Origin: Actinomadura citrea
Lineage (GTDB): Bacteria > Actinomycetota > Actinomycetes > Streptosporangiales > Streptosporangiaceae
Direction: 5' to 3'
DNA: 64,000 nt
Assembly: GCF_013409045.1 (NCBI RefSeq)
Contig: NZ_JACCBT010000001.1
Location: forward strand, 5,146,001-5,210,000
Position 1 is the stretch's first letter; the number at the start of each line of letters is the position of its first letter. The position numbers and the translations under genes were made by a program. A model generated the notes under the pieces. That model was not told the origin of the DNA, ran no database searches, and saw only the letters and a list, made by a program, of their open reading frames with translations. Shown here in pieces: positions 54,701-62,142 of this stretch.

Positions 54701-57558
54701 CCGGGCCGGGCGACGGCGGGACGGGGCGCGGCGGAACGGGCCGCGGGTTCCGTCCGCAGGGCGTCGGCCAGTTCCGCGGCGGTGGGGTGGTCGAAGAGCA
54801 GGGAACCGGGCAGGTCCCGGCCGAGGGCGGCCGCGAGGCGGTCGCGGATCACGACGGCCATCCGCGAGTCGACGCCCAGTTCGCGGAACGGCACGTCGGG
54901 GCCGGCCTCCGCGCCGGTCCCGAGCACCTGTTCGAGGGTCTCGGCCACCAGCCGCCGGGTGTCGGCGTCCGGCCCCGCCGGAGCCGCTTCGTCGTCGGCG
55001 GTGTCGAGCCAGTGCCGGTCGCGCTGGAACGCGTACGTCGGCAGATCGACCGTGCGGGCGCCCGTCCCGAAGAAGGCGCGCCAGGCGACCCGGCCACCGG
55101 CCAGGTGGACACCGGCCAGGGCCGTCACCACGCCCTGCACCTCGTCCTGCTCACCGGGCATGCAGGGCAGGGCGGTCACGGCGGGATCGGGGACGTTCGC
55201 CGGCAGCAGGTCGGTGAGCGCGGTGCCCGGGCCGGCCTCCACGAACCGCCGCGCGCCCAGGGCGTGCAGCGTCCTGAGGGCCTCGCCGAACCGGACGGTC
55301 CTGCGCGCGTTGGCGGCCCAGTGCCCGGGGTCCGCGAGCCGGTCGGCGTCCGTCCGCGTGCCCGTCACCGAGGAGACGACGGCCGGTCCCCCGTCCGGCC
55401 GCCGCCAGTCGAGCCCGGCGGCCACGGAGCGCAGGTCGTCCAGCAGCGGTTCGACGAGCGGCGAATGGACGGCGCGTCCGATGCGCAGCCGCTTCGTGCG
55501 CCGCCCGGAACCGGCGAAGCGCTCGGCGACCGCGGTCACGACCGCCTCCTCCCCCGAGATCACCACCGAGCGGGGGCCGTTCACGGCGGCGACGTCGGCG
55601 TGGTCCGGACGGTCCGCGAGCGCGGCGCGGGCCTCGTCCTCGCCCGCCTCGACCGCGACCGCGAGGCCGGGCGGCAGCCCTGCGAACAGCCGTCCCCGCG
55701 CCGCGACGAACTGCGCCGCGTCGGCGAGCGGGAGCACCCCGGCGACATGCGCGGCGGTGATCTCGCCGAGGGAGTGGCCCGCGACGGCCTCGGGCCGGAC
55801 GCCCCACGACTCCAGCAGGCGGAAGAGCGCGACCTCGACCGCGAACACGGCGGGCTGCACCAGCTCCTGGCGCTCCTGCCGGTCGTTCCACATCGCCTCG
55901 GTGATCGGAGCGCCGATCGCCGGCTCCAGCGCGGCGCCGACCTCGTCGAGCGCCCGCGCGAACGCCGGATACGTCTCGTACAGGTCGCGGCCCATGCCCG
56001 CGCGCTGCACGCCCTGGCCCGGGAACACCAGTGCGGTGCGGCCGTCGCGCCGCCTGACCCGGACGGCACCGGGCGCGTCGCGCCCCGCCGCGAGGGCGCG
56101 CAGGCCCGCCAGGTGGTCGCCGGTCACGACGGCGCCGTGCTCGAACGCGGTCCGCGAGAGCGCGAGCGCGCAGCCGACGTCCCGCGGGTCGGGTCCCGTC
56201 TCGGCCAGGTCGGCGAGCCTCCCGGCCTGGGCGCGCAGCGCCCGCTCGGATCGTCCGCTCACCACCCACGGGACTGGCCCGCGGGACGGCGCCGATGCGG
56301 AGGCGTCCCCGGCGCCGGCGCGGGGCGGCCCGGCGAGGACGAGGTGGCAGTTGGAGCCGCCGAGGCCGAACGCCGAGACGCCCGCGACCCGCTCCCCGCC
56401 CGGCCAGTCGCCGGGACGGTCGTGGACCCGCAGGTTCAGGCCCGCGAGGTCGATCTCGGGGTTGGGGGCGGCGAAGTTCGGCGTCCCGGGGAGCCGCCCG
56501 CGCGACAGTCCGGCGGCCGTCTTGACGAGCCCGGCGATCCCGGCCGCGGCTTCCAGATGGCCGATGTTCGACTTCACCGACCCCACCAGCAGCGGCTCGT
56601 CCGGCGGACGAGCGGCGCCGAGCACCCGGCCCAGCGCGGCCGCCTCCACCGGGTCGCCGCGCCGCGTCCCGGTGCCGTGCAGCTCCACGTACCGGACCGC
56701 GCCAGGATCCACGCCGGCCCGCTCGCAGGCGAGCCGCAGGACCTCTTCCTGCGCCTCGGCACTGGGCGCGGTCAGACCGGGCGTGGCGCCGTCGTTGTTG
56801 ACCGCGCCGCCGATGATCACGCAGTGCACGCGGTCGCCGTCGCGCAGCGCCGCGTCGAGCGGCTTGAGCACGACCGCGCCCCCGCCCTCGCCGCGCACGA
56901 AGCCGTTGGCCTGCGCGTCGAAGGGACGGCAATGCCCGTCCGGTGACAGCGCGCCCAGCTCCCGCAGCGCCTCGTGGCTCTCCCGCGCCAGGTTCACCTG
57001 CACGCCGCCCGCGACGGCCAGCTCGCAGTCGCCGTCCCGCAGGCTCTGCGCCGCCTGGTACACCGCCACCAGGGAGGACGACTGGGCGGTGTCGACGGTG
57101 ACACTGGGGCCGCGCAGGCCGAACACGTGCGACACGCGTCCGGAGATGAAGCCGCGGCGCGTTCCGGTCAGCGTGAAAGGCGACGCTTCGGCGTCGCCCC
57201 TGCGGGCCTGGAGGAGCCCGTAGTCATCGGCCATCGCGCCGACGAAGACGCCCGTGCGGCCCCCGCGCAGCGAGGCGGGCAGGACGCGGGCGTCCTCCAG
57301 CGCCTCCCAGGTGAGTTCGAGCATCAGGCGCTGCTGCGGGTCGAGTTCGGCGGCCTCCCGCGACGGGATCCCGAAGAACGCGGCGTCGAAGCCGTCCACC
57401 CGGTCGAGGAAGCCGCCGCGGCCGGGCGCGCCCTCGCGGCCCTCGGGGGCCGGGCGGATCGCCTCGTCGCCCCGCCACAGCAGCGACCAGAACTCCTCCA
57501 GGCCCGGGCCCCCGGGGACGCGGGCGGACATGCCGATGACGGCGATGGGGGTGCTCAT
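48754..57558 (-). CDS. Bimodular type I PKS: KSQ-AT-ACP / KS-AT-DH-ER-KR-ACP
   Basis: A 2,934-residue protein. Loading module: KS-like domain (1-410) with DTAQSS, Gln159 replacing the Cys; AT with GHSLG (Ser596) and RAVH (695-698), closer to malonyl-type HAFH; ACP with DSRM (Ser898). Extension module: KS with Cys1126 (964-1380), AT with RVDVVQ (1548-1553), GHSQG and YASH (1676-1679), the methylmalonyl signature; DH with HEVAGAILLP (His1876); ER with HAATGGVGLAA; KR with GGTGTLG, an LDD motif (B-type) and NYAAAN; ACP at Ser2880. There is no thioesterase. It should build a two-unit, fully reduced, methyl-branched acyl chain that must be taken off by a separate enzyme. Confidence 0.93.
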   Translation of the reverse strand: MSTPIAVIGMSARVPGGPGLEEFWSLLWRGDEAIRPAPEGREGAPGRGGFLDRVDGFDAAFFGIPSREAAELDPQQRLMLELTWEALEDARVLPASLRGGRTGVFVGAMADDYGLLQARRGDAEASPFTLTGTRRGFISGRVSHVFGLRGPSVTVDTAQSSSLVAVYQAAQSLRDGDCELAVAGGVQVNLARESHEALRELGALSPDGHCRPFDAQANGFVRGEGGGAVVLKPLDAALRDGDRVHCVIIGGAVNNDGATPGLTAPSAEAQEEVLRLACERAGVDPGAVRYVELHGTGTRRGDPVEAAALGRVLGAARPPDEPLLVGSVKSNIGHLEAAAGIAGLVKTAAGLSRGRLPGTPNFAAPNPEIDLAGLNLRVHDRPGDWPGGERVAGVSAFGLGGSNCHLVLAGPPRAGAGDASASAPSRGPVPWVVSGRSERALRAQAGRLADLAETGPDPRDVGCALALSRTAFEHGAVVTGDHLAGLRALAAGRDAPGAVRVRRRDGRTALVFPGQGVQRAGMGRDLYETYPAFARALDEVGAALEPAIGAPITEAMWNDRQERQELVQPAVFAVEVALFRLLESWGVRPEAVAGHSLGEITAAHVAGVLPLADAAQFVAARGRLFAGLPPGLAVAVEAGEDEARAALADRPDHADVAAVNGPRSVVISGEEAVVTAVAERFAGSGRRTKRLRIGRAVHSPLVEPLLDDLRSVAAGLDWRRPDGGPAVVSSVTGTRTDADRLADPGHWAANARRTVRFGEALRTLHALGARRFVEAGPGTALTDLLPANVPDPAVTALPCMPGEQDEVQGVVTALAGVHLAGGRVAWRAFFGTGARTVDLPTYAFQRDRHWLDTADDEAAPAGPDADTRRLVAETLEQVLGTGAEAGPDVPFRELGVDSRMAVVIRDRLAAALGRDLPGSLLFDHPTAAELADALRTEPAARSAAPRPAVARPGQRDAAGEREDDIAVVAMGCRYPGGVRSPEDLWRLVDAGTDAIGPFPDDRDWDLDELREGPAMGGFLDGAAEFDAAFFGISPREAAGIDPQQRLLLETAWEAFERAGLDRETLRGSRTGVFVGATAQDYGPRLAEPEDGTRGHRLTGTTPSVASGRIAYVLGLRGPAVTVDTACSASLVSVHMAAQAIRQGECDTALAGGVTVLATPGMFLDFGRQQGLAADGRCKAFSADADGTAWAEGAGLVVLQRLGDARRAGRPVLAVLRGSAVNQDGASNGLTAPNGTAQEQVIRDALDRAGIGPADVDAVEAHGTGTALGDPIEAGALARTYGAARAGGDPVRLGSLKSNIGHAQAAAGVGGLIKMVEALRAGRLPRTLHLRAPSPHVDWDASGLALLTEPVPWPRADRPRRAAVSSFGISGTNAHVIVEEAGPLGQQDRPAGEPDRPAPFALPLSARTDTALRAQAGRAREFMAAHPEEHLADIARTLAARTPMRWRAAVVGDTRDDLMDGLETLAGEGKVPAAVRGYRSPALVRAQARDASDPVFVFPGQGAQWRGMALELLRESPVFRERMAECERALSEHCDWSLADVLENDPLDRVDVVQPALFAVMVSLARLWESAGVRPGAVVGHSQGEIAAACVSGALSLDDAAKVVCLRSRALRKVAGSGGMASVPLPADEIELPGRVWTAAVNGPSSTVVAGDAGALDDFVARLQDEGVDARCVDVDYASHTEAMEPMRDPLLADLAGLAPAAPDVPLWSTLTGGPLDRTMDEHYWFDNIRGTVRFRDAVRGLVDAGHTRFVEVSPHPVLARAIAGTAGDGEVTVLGTLRRDDGGLAQFLTCVAAAYVDGMPVDFGAFVPEGRIVPMPTYAFEPQRYWRSAGTGGAAGVAGAAKAGHPLLDVEVELPGGGLLRTGRLSVARHPWLADHEVAGAILLPGTAQVEMACSAGARVGHGRLRELVLERPLTVPASEEVEVRLLAGADLSVVIESRPGDGGDWTRHATGSLEDDAEPAGRAEEWPPPGAEPVSLDGAYDRLAERGYAYGPAFRGLRRAWRDGDDVYAEVVSEQDRGAHRVHPALLDAALHPLLLPGEGPPEVPFVWKGVTCRPADTSALRVRLSRDGDGTVRLEAADAEGRMVAAVESLDLRPLAEDASGDLYGTHWREVTDEPDGDASEVHVVRVPDLDGLMPDDAHRAARAVLEELQKTPDSDAVVVITRNAQRVLPGDEVSGLPQAVVTGLARSVRAERQGRLVLIDGDGDRLSEQALPKALATGESELAVRRGRLYAPRLARPGDDDLTPPDGTAWRLDVTRRGSLRDLALVPAPEAGRPLGEGEVRIAVRASGLNFRDIAVALRLVSTERTMGSEGAGIVTETGPGVTALRPGDRVTGVFERSHGPVAVADARQVVPMPPGWTFTRAASVPIVFATAYQCLVEIAELRRGESVLIHAATGGVGLAALHLARHLGAEVYATAGPRKQHVLRGLGLDDDHIASSRDVAFEERFRGRVDVVLNSLARETVDASLRVLRPGGRFVEIGKTDLRDPGAVEAEHPQVRYAAYDLLSVEPERVGEVLRTVLALHEDGALRPLPLQVHDVRRAPEALRTLRHAEHIGKLVLAVPPPAPFAPGGTVLITGGTGTLGALLARHLVREHGVRRLVLAGRRGRSADVVPALEAELTALGAEVAFPACDTADRDAVARLLSEHPPAAVVHAAGVLDDGLAATLTGERLDAVLSPKVDAAWHLHELTREMDLTAFVTFSSAVGVLGAPGQSNYAAANTWLDALAQRRRAEGLPAVSLSWGLWDERGGMTGHLSDDQVGRLRRTGIAPLPAERGLALFDAALRASRDHLVPVNLDVREVRPGTVPMLADLVGDEPEPARPEEASGDGLAERVRGVSGDDLERVLTAAVCDTAGEILGYPEPGGVGPDDAFKELGFDSLLSVDLRNRVNRELGIELPTTAVMDNPTPAELAGVIRAALPPGQPDADGKEKGR

Positions 57559-57615
57559 TGCGGTTCCAGCTCCTCCGACGTCTGGCGAGATCGGGCCCGG
57601 CGGCGGGCCCCGGGG

Positions 57616-58665
57616 TCAACGGCGCGTCAGCACCCGTTCGGTCGCCGACCGCACGGCGTCGCGCTCGGCGCCGTCGCCGCGGCGGTCGGGCGACATCGCG
57701 ATCACCTGGCTGCGGCCGGCCGCGACTCGGGGATGGCGGCGGGCGAGCATCGTGAGGCTCTGCCCCGGGCCGGTCTCCACGAGCAGATGGTCGCCGTCGT
57801 CCAGGAGCCGGTCCAGCGCCCCGGCGAAACGGACGGTCCGGGCCGGCTGCCCGATCCAGAAGGACGGGTCGCACGCCCGCTCGGCGGTCAGCGGCGCGGC
57901 GTCGTAGGCCGAGTAGAGCCGCACGGCGGGCGGCCGCAGGGTGACGCCGGTCCAGCGGTCACCGGCCTGGGCGGACGCCGCCTCCACGAGCGGACTGTGG
58001 AAGGCCTGCCGGGCGGGGACGCGCCGGACCGTCCTCCCGTCGGCCCGGAGCCGGGACATGGCCCGCCGGAGCGGCGCCTCCGCCCCGGCGAGCAGCAACT
58101 GCCGGGGCGCGTTGACGGCCGCCAGGTGGACGTCCCCGCCGAGCAGGGGCTCCACGTCCCGCACCGAGGCCGCCACCGCGAGCATCCCGCCCGGCTCGGT
58201 CGCGGCCAGCTCCGGGAGCCGCTCCATCATCAGCCGCATGCCGTCGGCGAAGTCGAAAACCTCGGCGAGCGCGCCGGCCACCATCTCGCCGGCCGAGTGG
58301 CCGAGCAGCGCGTCCGGCCGCCCGCATCGGTCCACCAGCGTCCGCCCGAGCGCGTACCCGACCGCGTACAGCAGCGGCTGCGCCACCGTGACGTCGTCGA
58401 ACTCCGGCGGCGGCCGCTCGGCGAGCCACTGCGCGCGCACGTGCGGACCGCGCGGCCCCATGAGCTCGAACGCCTCGTCCATCGTGCGGGTGAAGGAGGG
58501 GACGGCGCCGTACAGGGACGCCGCCATCCGCGGATGCTGCGCCCCCTGGCCGGGGATCAGCAGCGCGATCGGCAGCGGGCGTCCGGCGCCGGCGGAGCGG
58601 TCGCCTGTCATGCCGCCTGTCCCTGTCATGCCACCCGCCCCTGTCCTTCCATCTGCCCGAGTCAT
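57616..58665 (-). CDS. Discrete malonyl-type acyltransferase
   Basis: A 349-residue free-standing AT. GHSAG holds the catalytic Ser124 and QAFHSP is the malonyl-type HAFH motif. It is the first gene of the second operon, 57 bases before the type I PKS. It resembles the stand-alone ATs that accompany KSIII-like priming proteins in some aromatic clusters. The N-terminus has three Gly-Met-Thr-Gly-like repeats, and the Met codons there make the start uncertain (58665, 58629 or 58608). Confidence 0.85.
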   Translation of the reverse strand: MTRADGRTGAGGMTGTGGMTGDRSAGAGRPLPIALLIPGQGAQHPRMAASLYGAVPSFTRTMDEAFELMGPRGPHVRAQWLAERPPPEFDDVTVAQPLLYAVGYALGRTLVDRCGRPDALLGHSAGEMVAGALAEVFDFADGMRLMMERLPELAATEPGGMLAVAASVRDVEPLLGGDVHLAAVNAPRQLLLAGAEAPLRRAMSRLRADGRTVRRVPARQAFHSPLVEAASAQAGDRWTGVTLRPPAVRLYSAYDAAPLTAERACDPSFWIGQPARTVRFAGALDRLLDDGDHLLVETGPGQSLTMLARRHPRVAAGRSQVIAMSPDRRGDGAERDAVRSATERVLTRR

Positions 58666-58788
58666 GCCCCCATGTCTAGGCCGCCCGCGTCGAGGCTCGG
58701 CCTAGGGTCATTCGGGCTCGGCGGTGCGGGAGGGCCGGGACGACCTGTCCTCGACAGCTTCCTGACGGGCGGTTGCGATCCTCGCGGC

Positions 58789-59829
58789 ATGGAGTACGAG
58801 GACATCTACGTGACGGGAATCGGCCGTCACCTGCCCGACGCGATCGAGATCGCGGACGCGGAGGCACGGGGCCTGTGCGCCCGCAAGGACGTCTGGCGCA
58901 CCGGCATCGAAGCCGTGTGCGTCGCGGAGGAGGCCCCACCGGACATGGCCGCGGCCGCCGCGCGGCGCGCCCTCTCGGACGCCGGCGCGAAGCCGTCCGA
59001 CATCGAGCTGATCCTGCACGCCAGCGTCCACTACCAGGGCCACGACCTGTGGGCGGCCGCCTCCTACGTGCAGCGCGAGGCGGTCGGCAACACCTGCCCC
59101 GCCGTCGAGGTGAACCAGCAGTCCAACGGCGGCATGGCGGCGATCGAGCTGGCCGCCGCGTTCCTGGCGTCGAGACCCGGGGGCCGCGGGGCGCTGGTGT
59201 CCACCGGCGACCGGTTCGCCCCGCCGGGCTTCGACCGCTGGCGCACGGACCCGGGAACGATCTGCGGCGACGGCGGCACCGCGATGGTCCTGTCGCGCGG
59301 CGGGACTCCGCGGGACGGGCGGGGCGCCCTCAGGCTGCGCAGCGCGGTCTCCGTCTCGGACCCGGACCTGGAGAGGCTCGGCCGGGGCGCGCGGCCGTTC
59401 GCGGACGCGCCGCTGGAGGCGGCCCGCCCGATCGACGCCGAGACGCCGCGCGAACAGGCGGTCTCCGAACTCGGGTTCGCCGAGGTCCTGCGGCGGCTGC
59501 AGGAGGGGCAGGCGCGCGCCGTCGAGGACGCCCTGTCCGAGGCCGGCGTCAAGCAGGCCGACGTGGACTGGTTCGTCCTGCCCCATCTGGGCCTGCCGAA
59601 GATGAACGTGCAGTTCTTCGAGCCGCTCGGGATCGAGCGGGAGCGCACGACCTGGGACTGGGGGCGCCGGATCGGCCACCTCGGCGCCGGGGACCAGATC
59701 GCCGGGCTCGGCGAGCTCGTCGCGTCCGGCCGCCTCGCACCCGGGCAGCGGTGCCTGCTCGCCGGGGTCGGCGCGGGCTTCACCTACTCCGCGGCCGTCG
59801 TGGAGCGGACGCGGGACGCGGCGGGCTGA
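58789..59829 (+). CDS. KSIII-like priming protein with Ser in place of active-site Cys
   Basis: A 346-residue thiolase-fold protein. The position of the FabH nucleophile reads NQQSNGG, with Ser112 (codon 59122-59124) instead of Cys. The His of the catalytic triad remains (LPHLGLPKMN), while the Asn position reads GHLGAGDQ. This resembles DpsC-type and acyltransferase-like KSIII proteins that choose the starter unit rather than condense. It is divergent from the AT gene, 123 bases away, and its 3' end overlaps the epsilon-subunit gene by 50 bases. Confidence 0.85.
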   Translation: MEYEDIYVTGIGRHLPDAIEIADAEARGLCARKDVWRTGIEAVCVAEEAPPDMAAAAARRALSDAGAKPSDIELILHASVHYQGHDLWAAASYVQREAVGNTCPAVEVNQQSNGGMAAIELAAAFLASRPGGRGALVSTGDRFAPPGFDRWRTDPGTICGDGGTAMVLSRGGTPRDGRGALRLRSAVSVSDPDLERLGRGARPFADAPLEAARPIDAETPREQAVSELGFAEVLRRLQEGQARAVEDALSEAGVKQADVDWFVLPHLGLPKMNVQFFEPLGIERERTTWDWGRRIGHLGAGDQIAGLGELVASGRLAPGQRCLLAGVGAGFTYSAAVVERTRDAAG

Positions 59830-59998
59830 GTCCCTCGGAGTCCCAGCGCGGCCCGGGCCGCCGCTCCGCCTCCCGCGGAGCGGCGGCCTCCTTCCCGCCG
59901 GGGCCCTCGTGCGCCCCGTGCTCCACGAGCACGGCGACGAGCGCCGCCAGCTCCCGCTCGTCCAGACGACCCTTCACGATCTCGAAGTCGGCGCTCAT
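59780..59998 (-). CDS. Acyl-CoA carboxylase epsilon subunit-like small protein
   Basis: A 72-residue protein starting at ATG 59998 after GGGAGCGGG. The N-terminal FEIVKGRLDERELAALVAVL is the pattern of actinobacterial AccE/PccE, which activates the beta subunit. The C-terminal half is basic, Pro- and Arg-rich. It is 28 bases behind the beta gene and overlaps the convergent KSIII-like gene by 50 bases. Confidence 0.75.
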   Translation of the reverse strand: MSADFEIVKGRLDERELAALVAVLVEHGAHEGPGGKEAAAPREAERRPGPRWDSEGLSPPRPASAPRRPRSR

Positions 59999-60026
59999 CG
60001 CTGCCCGCTCCCCCACCGGACGGTGC

Positions 60027-61586
60027 TCACTGCGGCTGGTTCCCGTGCTTGCGGCCGGGACGGGGCACGTACTTGTCGGCGAGCATGTCCAGCGCGTCGA
60101 CGATCCGGGCGCGCGTCTCGGCCGGGTCGATCACCTCGTCCACCAGGCCGCGCTCGGCGGCGTGGAAGGGACCCATCAGCTCCCGCCGGTAGTCCTCGAC
60201 CCGGGCGCGGCGCTCGGCCTCGGGGTCGTCGGCGGCGGCGATCTCCCGCCGGTACACCACGTTCACGGCGGCCTCGGCGCCCATCACGGCGATCTCGTTC
60301 GTCGGCCAGGCGAGGGACACGTCCGCGCCGATCGACCGCGAGTCCATCACGATGTAGGCGCCGCCGTACGCCTTGCGCAGGACGAGCTGCACGCGGGGCA
60401 CGGTCGCGTCGCAGTAGGCGTAGAGCAGCTTGGCGCCGTGCCGGATGATCCCCCCGTGCTCCTGGTCGACCCCGGGCAGGAAGCCCGGAACGTCGACCAG
60501 CGTCACGAGCGGAATGTTGAACGCGTCGCAGAACTGGACGAACCGGGACGCCTTCTCCGCGGCCGTGATGTCCAGGACCCCGGCCGTCTCCGCGGGCTGG
60601 TTGGCCACCACCCCGGTGACCCTGCCCGCGAACCGGACGAACGCGCACACCACGGTGGTGCCCCACATCTCGTGGATCTCGAACGTCTCGCCGTCGTCGA
60701 CGATCTCCTCGATGACCGCGCGCACGTCGTAGGCGGTCTTGGGATCGACGGGCACCATGTCGCGCAGCGCCGGGCAGGGCCGGTCCGGCGGGTCGTCGGT
60801 GGGCTGCTCGGGCGCGAACCGGGTGTTGTCGGCCGGCAGCAGCGTCAGCAGGTGCCGCACGTCGGCGAGGCACTCCTCTTCGTCCTCGTACATCGCCTCG
60901 GCCACGCCGGTCCGCGACGCGTGCACCTCGGCGCCGCCCAGCTCCTCATGGGTGATCGTCTCGCCGGTGACGGCGCCCACCACGTCCGGGCCGGTGATGA
61001 ACATCTGCGCGGTGTCGCGCACCATGAAGACGAAGTCGGTGAGCGACGGCGAGTACGCCGCCCCGCCCGCGCACGGGCCCAGCATCACGCTGATCTGCGG
61101 GATCACTCCGGAGTTGCGGACGTTGCGCCGGAAGATGCCGCCGTACCCGGCGAGCGCGGTCACGCCCTCCTGGATGCGGGCGCCCGCCCCGTCGCACAGC
61201 CCGACCAGCGGAGCGCCCGCCCTGGCCGCCAGATCCATGATCTTGTGGATCTTGCCGGCGTGCGCCTCGCCGAGGCTGCCGCCGAAGACGCGGAAGTCGT
61301 GGGCGTAGGCGAACACCCGCCGTCCCCCGACCAGGCCCCAGCCGACGACGACCCCGTCCGTCGGCGGGCGCCTGCGCTCCATGCCGAAGCCCTGCGCGCG
61401 GTGCCGCCGGAACGTCTCGATCTCGGTGAAGGTGCCCTCGTCGAACAGCAGGTCGAGCCGTTCGCGCACGGTCAGCTTCCCCTTGGACTTCTGCGCCTGC
61501 GTGGCCCTGTCGCCGCCGACCTCGGCGGCGGCCCGGCGCTCGGCCTCCAGCCGGGCCACGCGATCCCGCATCTCAGACACTTCCAT
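60027..61586 (-). CDS. Acyl-CoA carboxylase beta subunit (carboxyltransferase)
   Basis: A 519-residue protein of the AccD/PccB family, with two crotonase-like halves. It opens MRDRVARLEAERRAAAEVGG and shows GFGMERRRPPTDG, LCDGAGARIQEG, GPCAGGAAYSP and VPGFLPGVDQEHGGI. Together with the alpha gene at 33421 and the epsilon gene it would supply malonyl-CoA or methylmalonyl-CoA to both polyketide synthases. It overlaps the flavin reductase end by 14 bases. Confidence 0.93.
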   Translation of the reverse strand: MEVSEMRDRVARLEAERRAAAEVGGDRATQAQKSKGKLTVRERLDLLFDEGTFTEIETFRRHRAQGFGMERRRPPTDGVVVGWGLVGGRRVFAYAHDFRVFGGSLGEAHAGKIHKIMDLAARAGAPLVGLCDGAGARIQEGVTALAGYGGIFRRNVRNSGVIPQISVMLGPCAGGAAYSPSLTDFVFMVRDTAQMFITGPDVVGAVTGETITHEELGGAEVHASRTGVAEAMYEDEEECLADVRHLLTLLPADNTRFAPEQPTDDPPDRPCPALRDMVPVDPKTAYDVRAVIEEIVDDGETFEIHEMWGTTVVCAFVRFAGRVTGVVANQPAETAGVLDITAAEKASRFVQFCDAFNIPLVTLVDVPGFLPGVDQEHGGIIRHGAKLLYAYCDATVPRVQLVLRKAYGGAYIVMDSRSIGADVSLAWPTNEIAVMGAEAAVNVVYRREIAAADDPEAERRARVEDYRRELMGPFHAAERGLVDEVIDPAETRARIVDALDMLADKYVPRPGRKHGNQPQ

Positions 61587-62058
61587 AACCTCCGTCGGCG
61601 AAGACCAGCGGTTTGGCGTCCCGGAGGCAGCCCGCCGCCACCACCAGCCCCACGACCACGCGGTGGTCGCCGAGCTCGGCGGCGTCCACCATCCGGCAGT
61701 CGACGAAGCCCGCCGCCTCGGCGAGCACGGGCGATCCGGTCGCCGCGGTCACGACCTCCTGCCCGGCGAACCGGTCCACGCCGGGCGCCGCGAACCGGCG
61801 CGCGAGGGGTTCCTGGTCGGCGCACAGGAAGCTCACCGCGAAACAGCCCGCCCGTTCCACCACCGGCCACGTCCGCGAACCGCACCCGATGCAGAACAGG
61901 ACGAGCGGCGGTTCCAGCGAGACCGAGGTGAACGAGTTCATCGTCGTTCCGGTGGGGCCGTCCCCCGAGTCGGCGGCGGCCACCGTCACTCCCGTGGCGA
62001 AGCCGCGCATCACCGAGCGGAACTCGCTGGCCTCCACGGGCTGGATCTGGCGAAGCAC
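61573..62058 (-). CDS. Flavin reductase (HpaC-like)
   Basis: A 161-residue protein of the flavin reductase fold: EFRSVMRGFATGVTVAAA at the start, then the FMN site TGTTMNSFTSVSLEPPLVLF and the His-containing LGDHRVVVGLV. It would supply reduced FMN to the ACAD-fold monooxygenase at 40600-41745. It begins the three-gene run flavin reductase, beta and epsilon subunits. Confidence 0.88.
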   Translation of the reverse strand: MLRQIQPVEASEFRSVMRGFATGVTVAAADSGDGPTGTTMNSFTSVSLEPPLVLFCIGCGSRTWPVVERAGCFAVSFLCADQEPLARRFAAPGVDRFAGQEVVTAATGSPVLAEAAGFVDCRMVDAAELGDHRVVVGLVVAAGCLRDAKPLVFADGGYGSV

Positions 62059-62142
62059 GGCGCTCCCTCCGCTGGGCGAACGGTCGCCGACAACGTAGGC
62101 CGCCCGCGTCGAGCCCGGTTCGCGTCCCGTCAGAGCCCGCCT

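Noticed and set aside
51055..56946. A 1,963-codon open frame on the plus strand
   Set aside because: It is exactly antisense to the type I PKS, and its translation is low-complexity Arg/Gly/Ala/Val with no domain. GC-rich codon bias opens such shadow frames.
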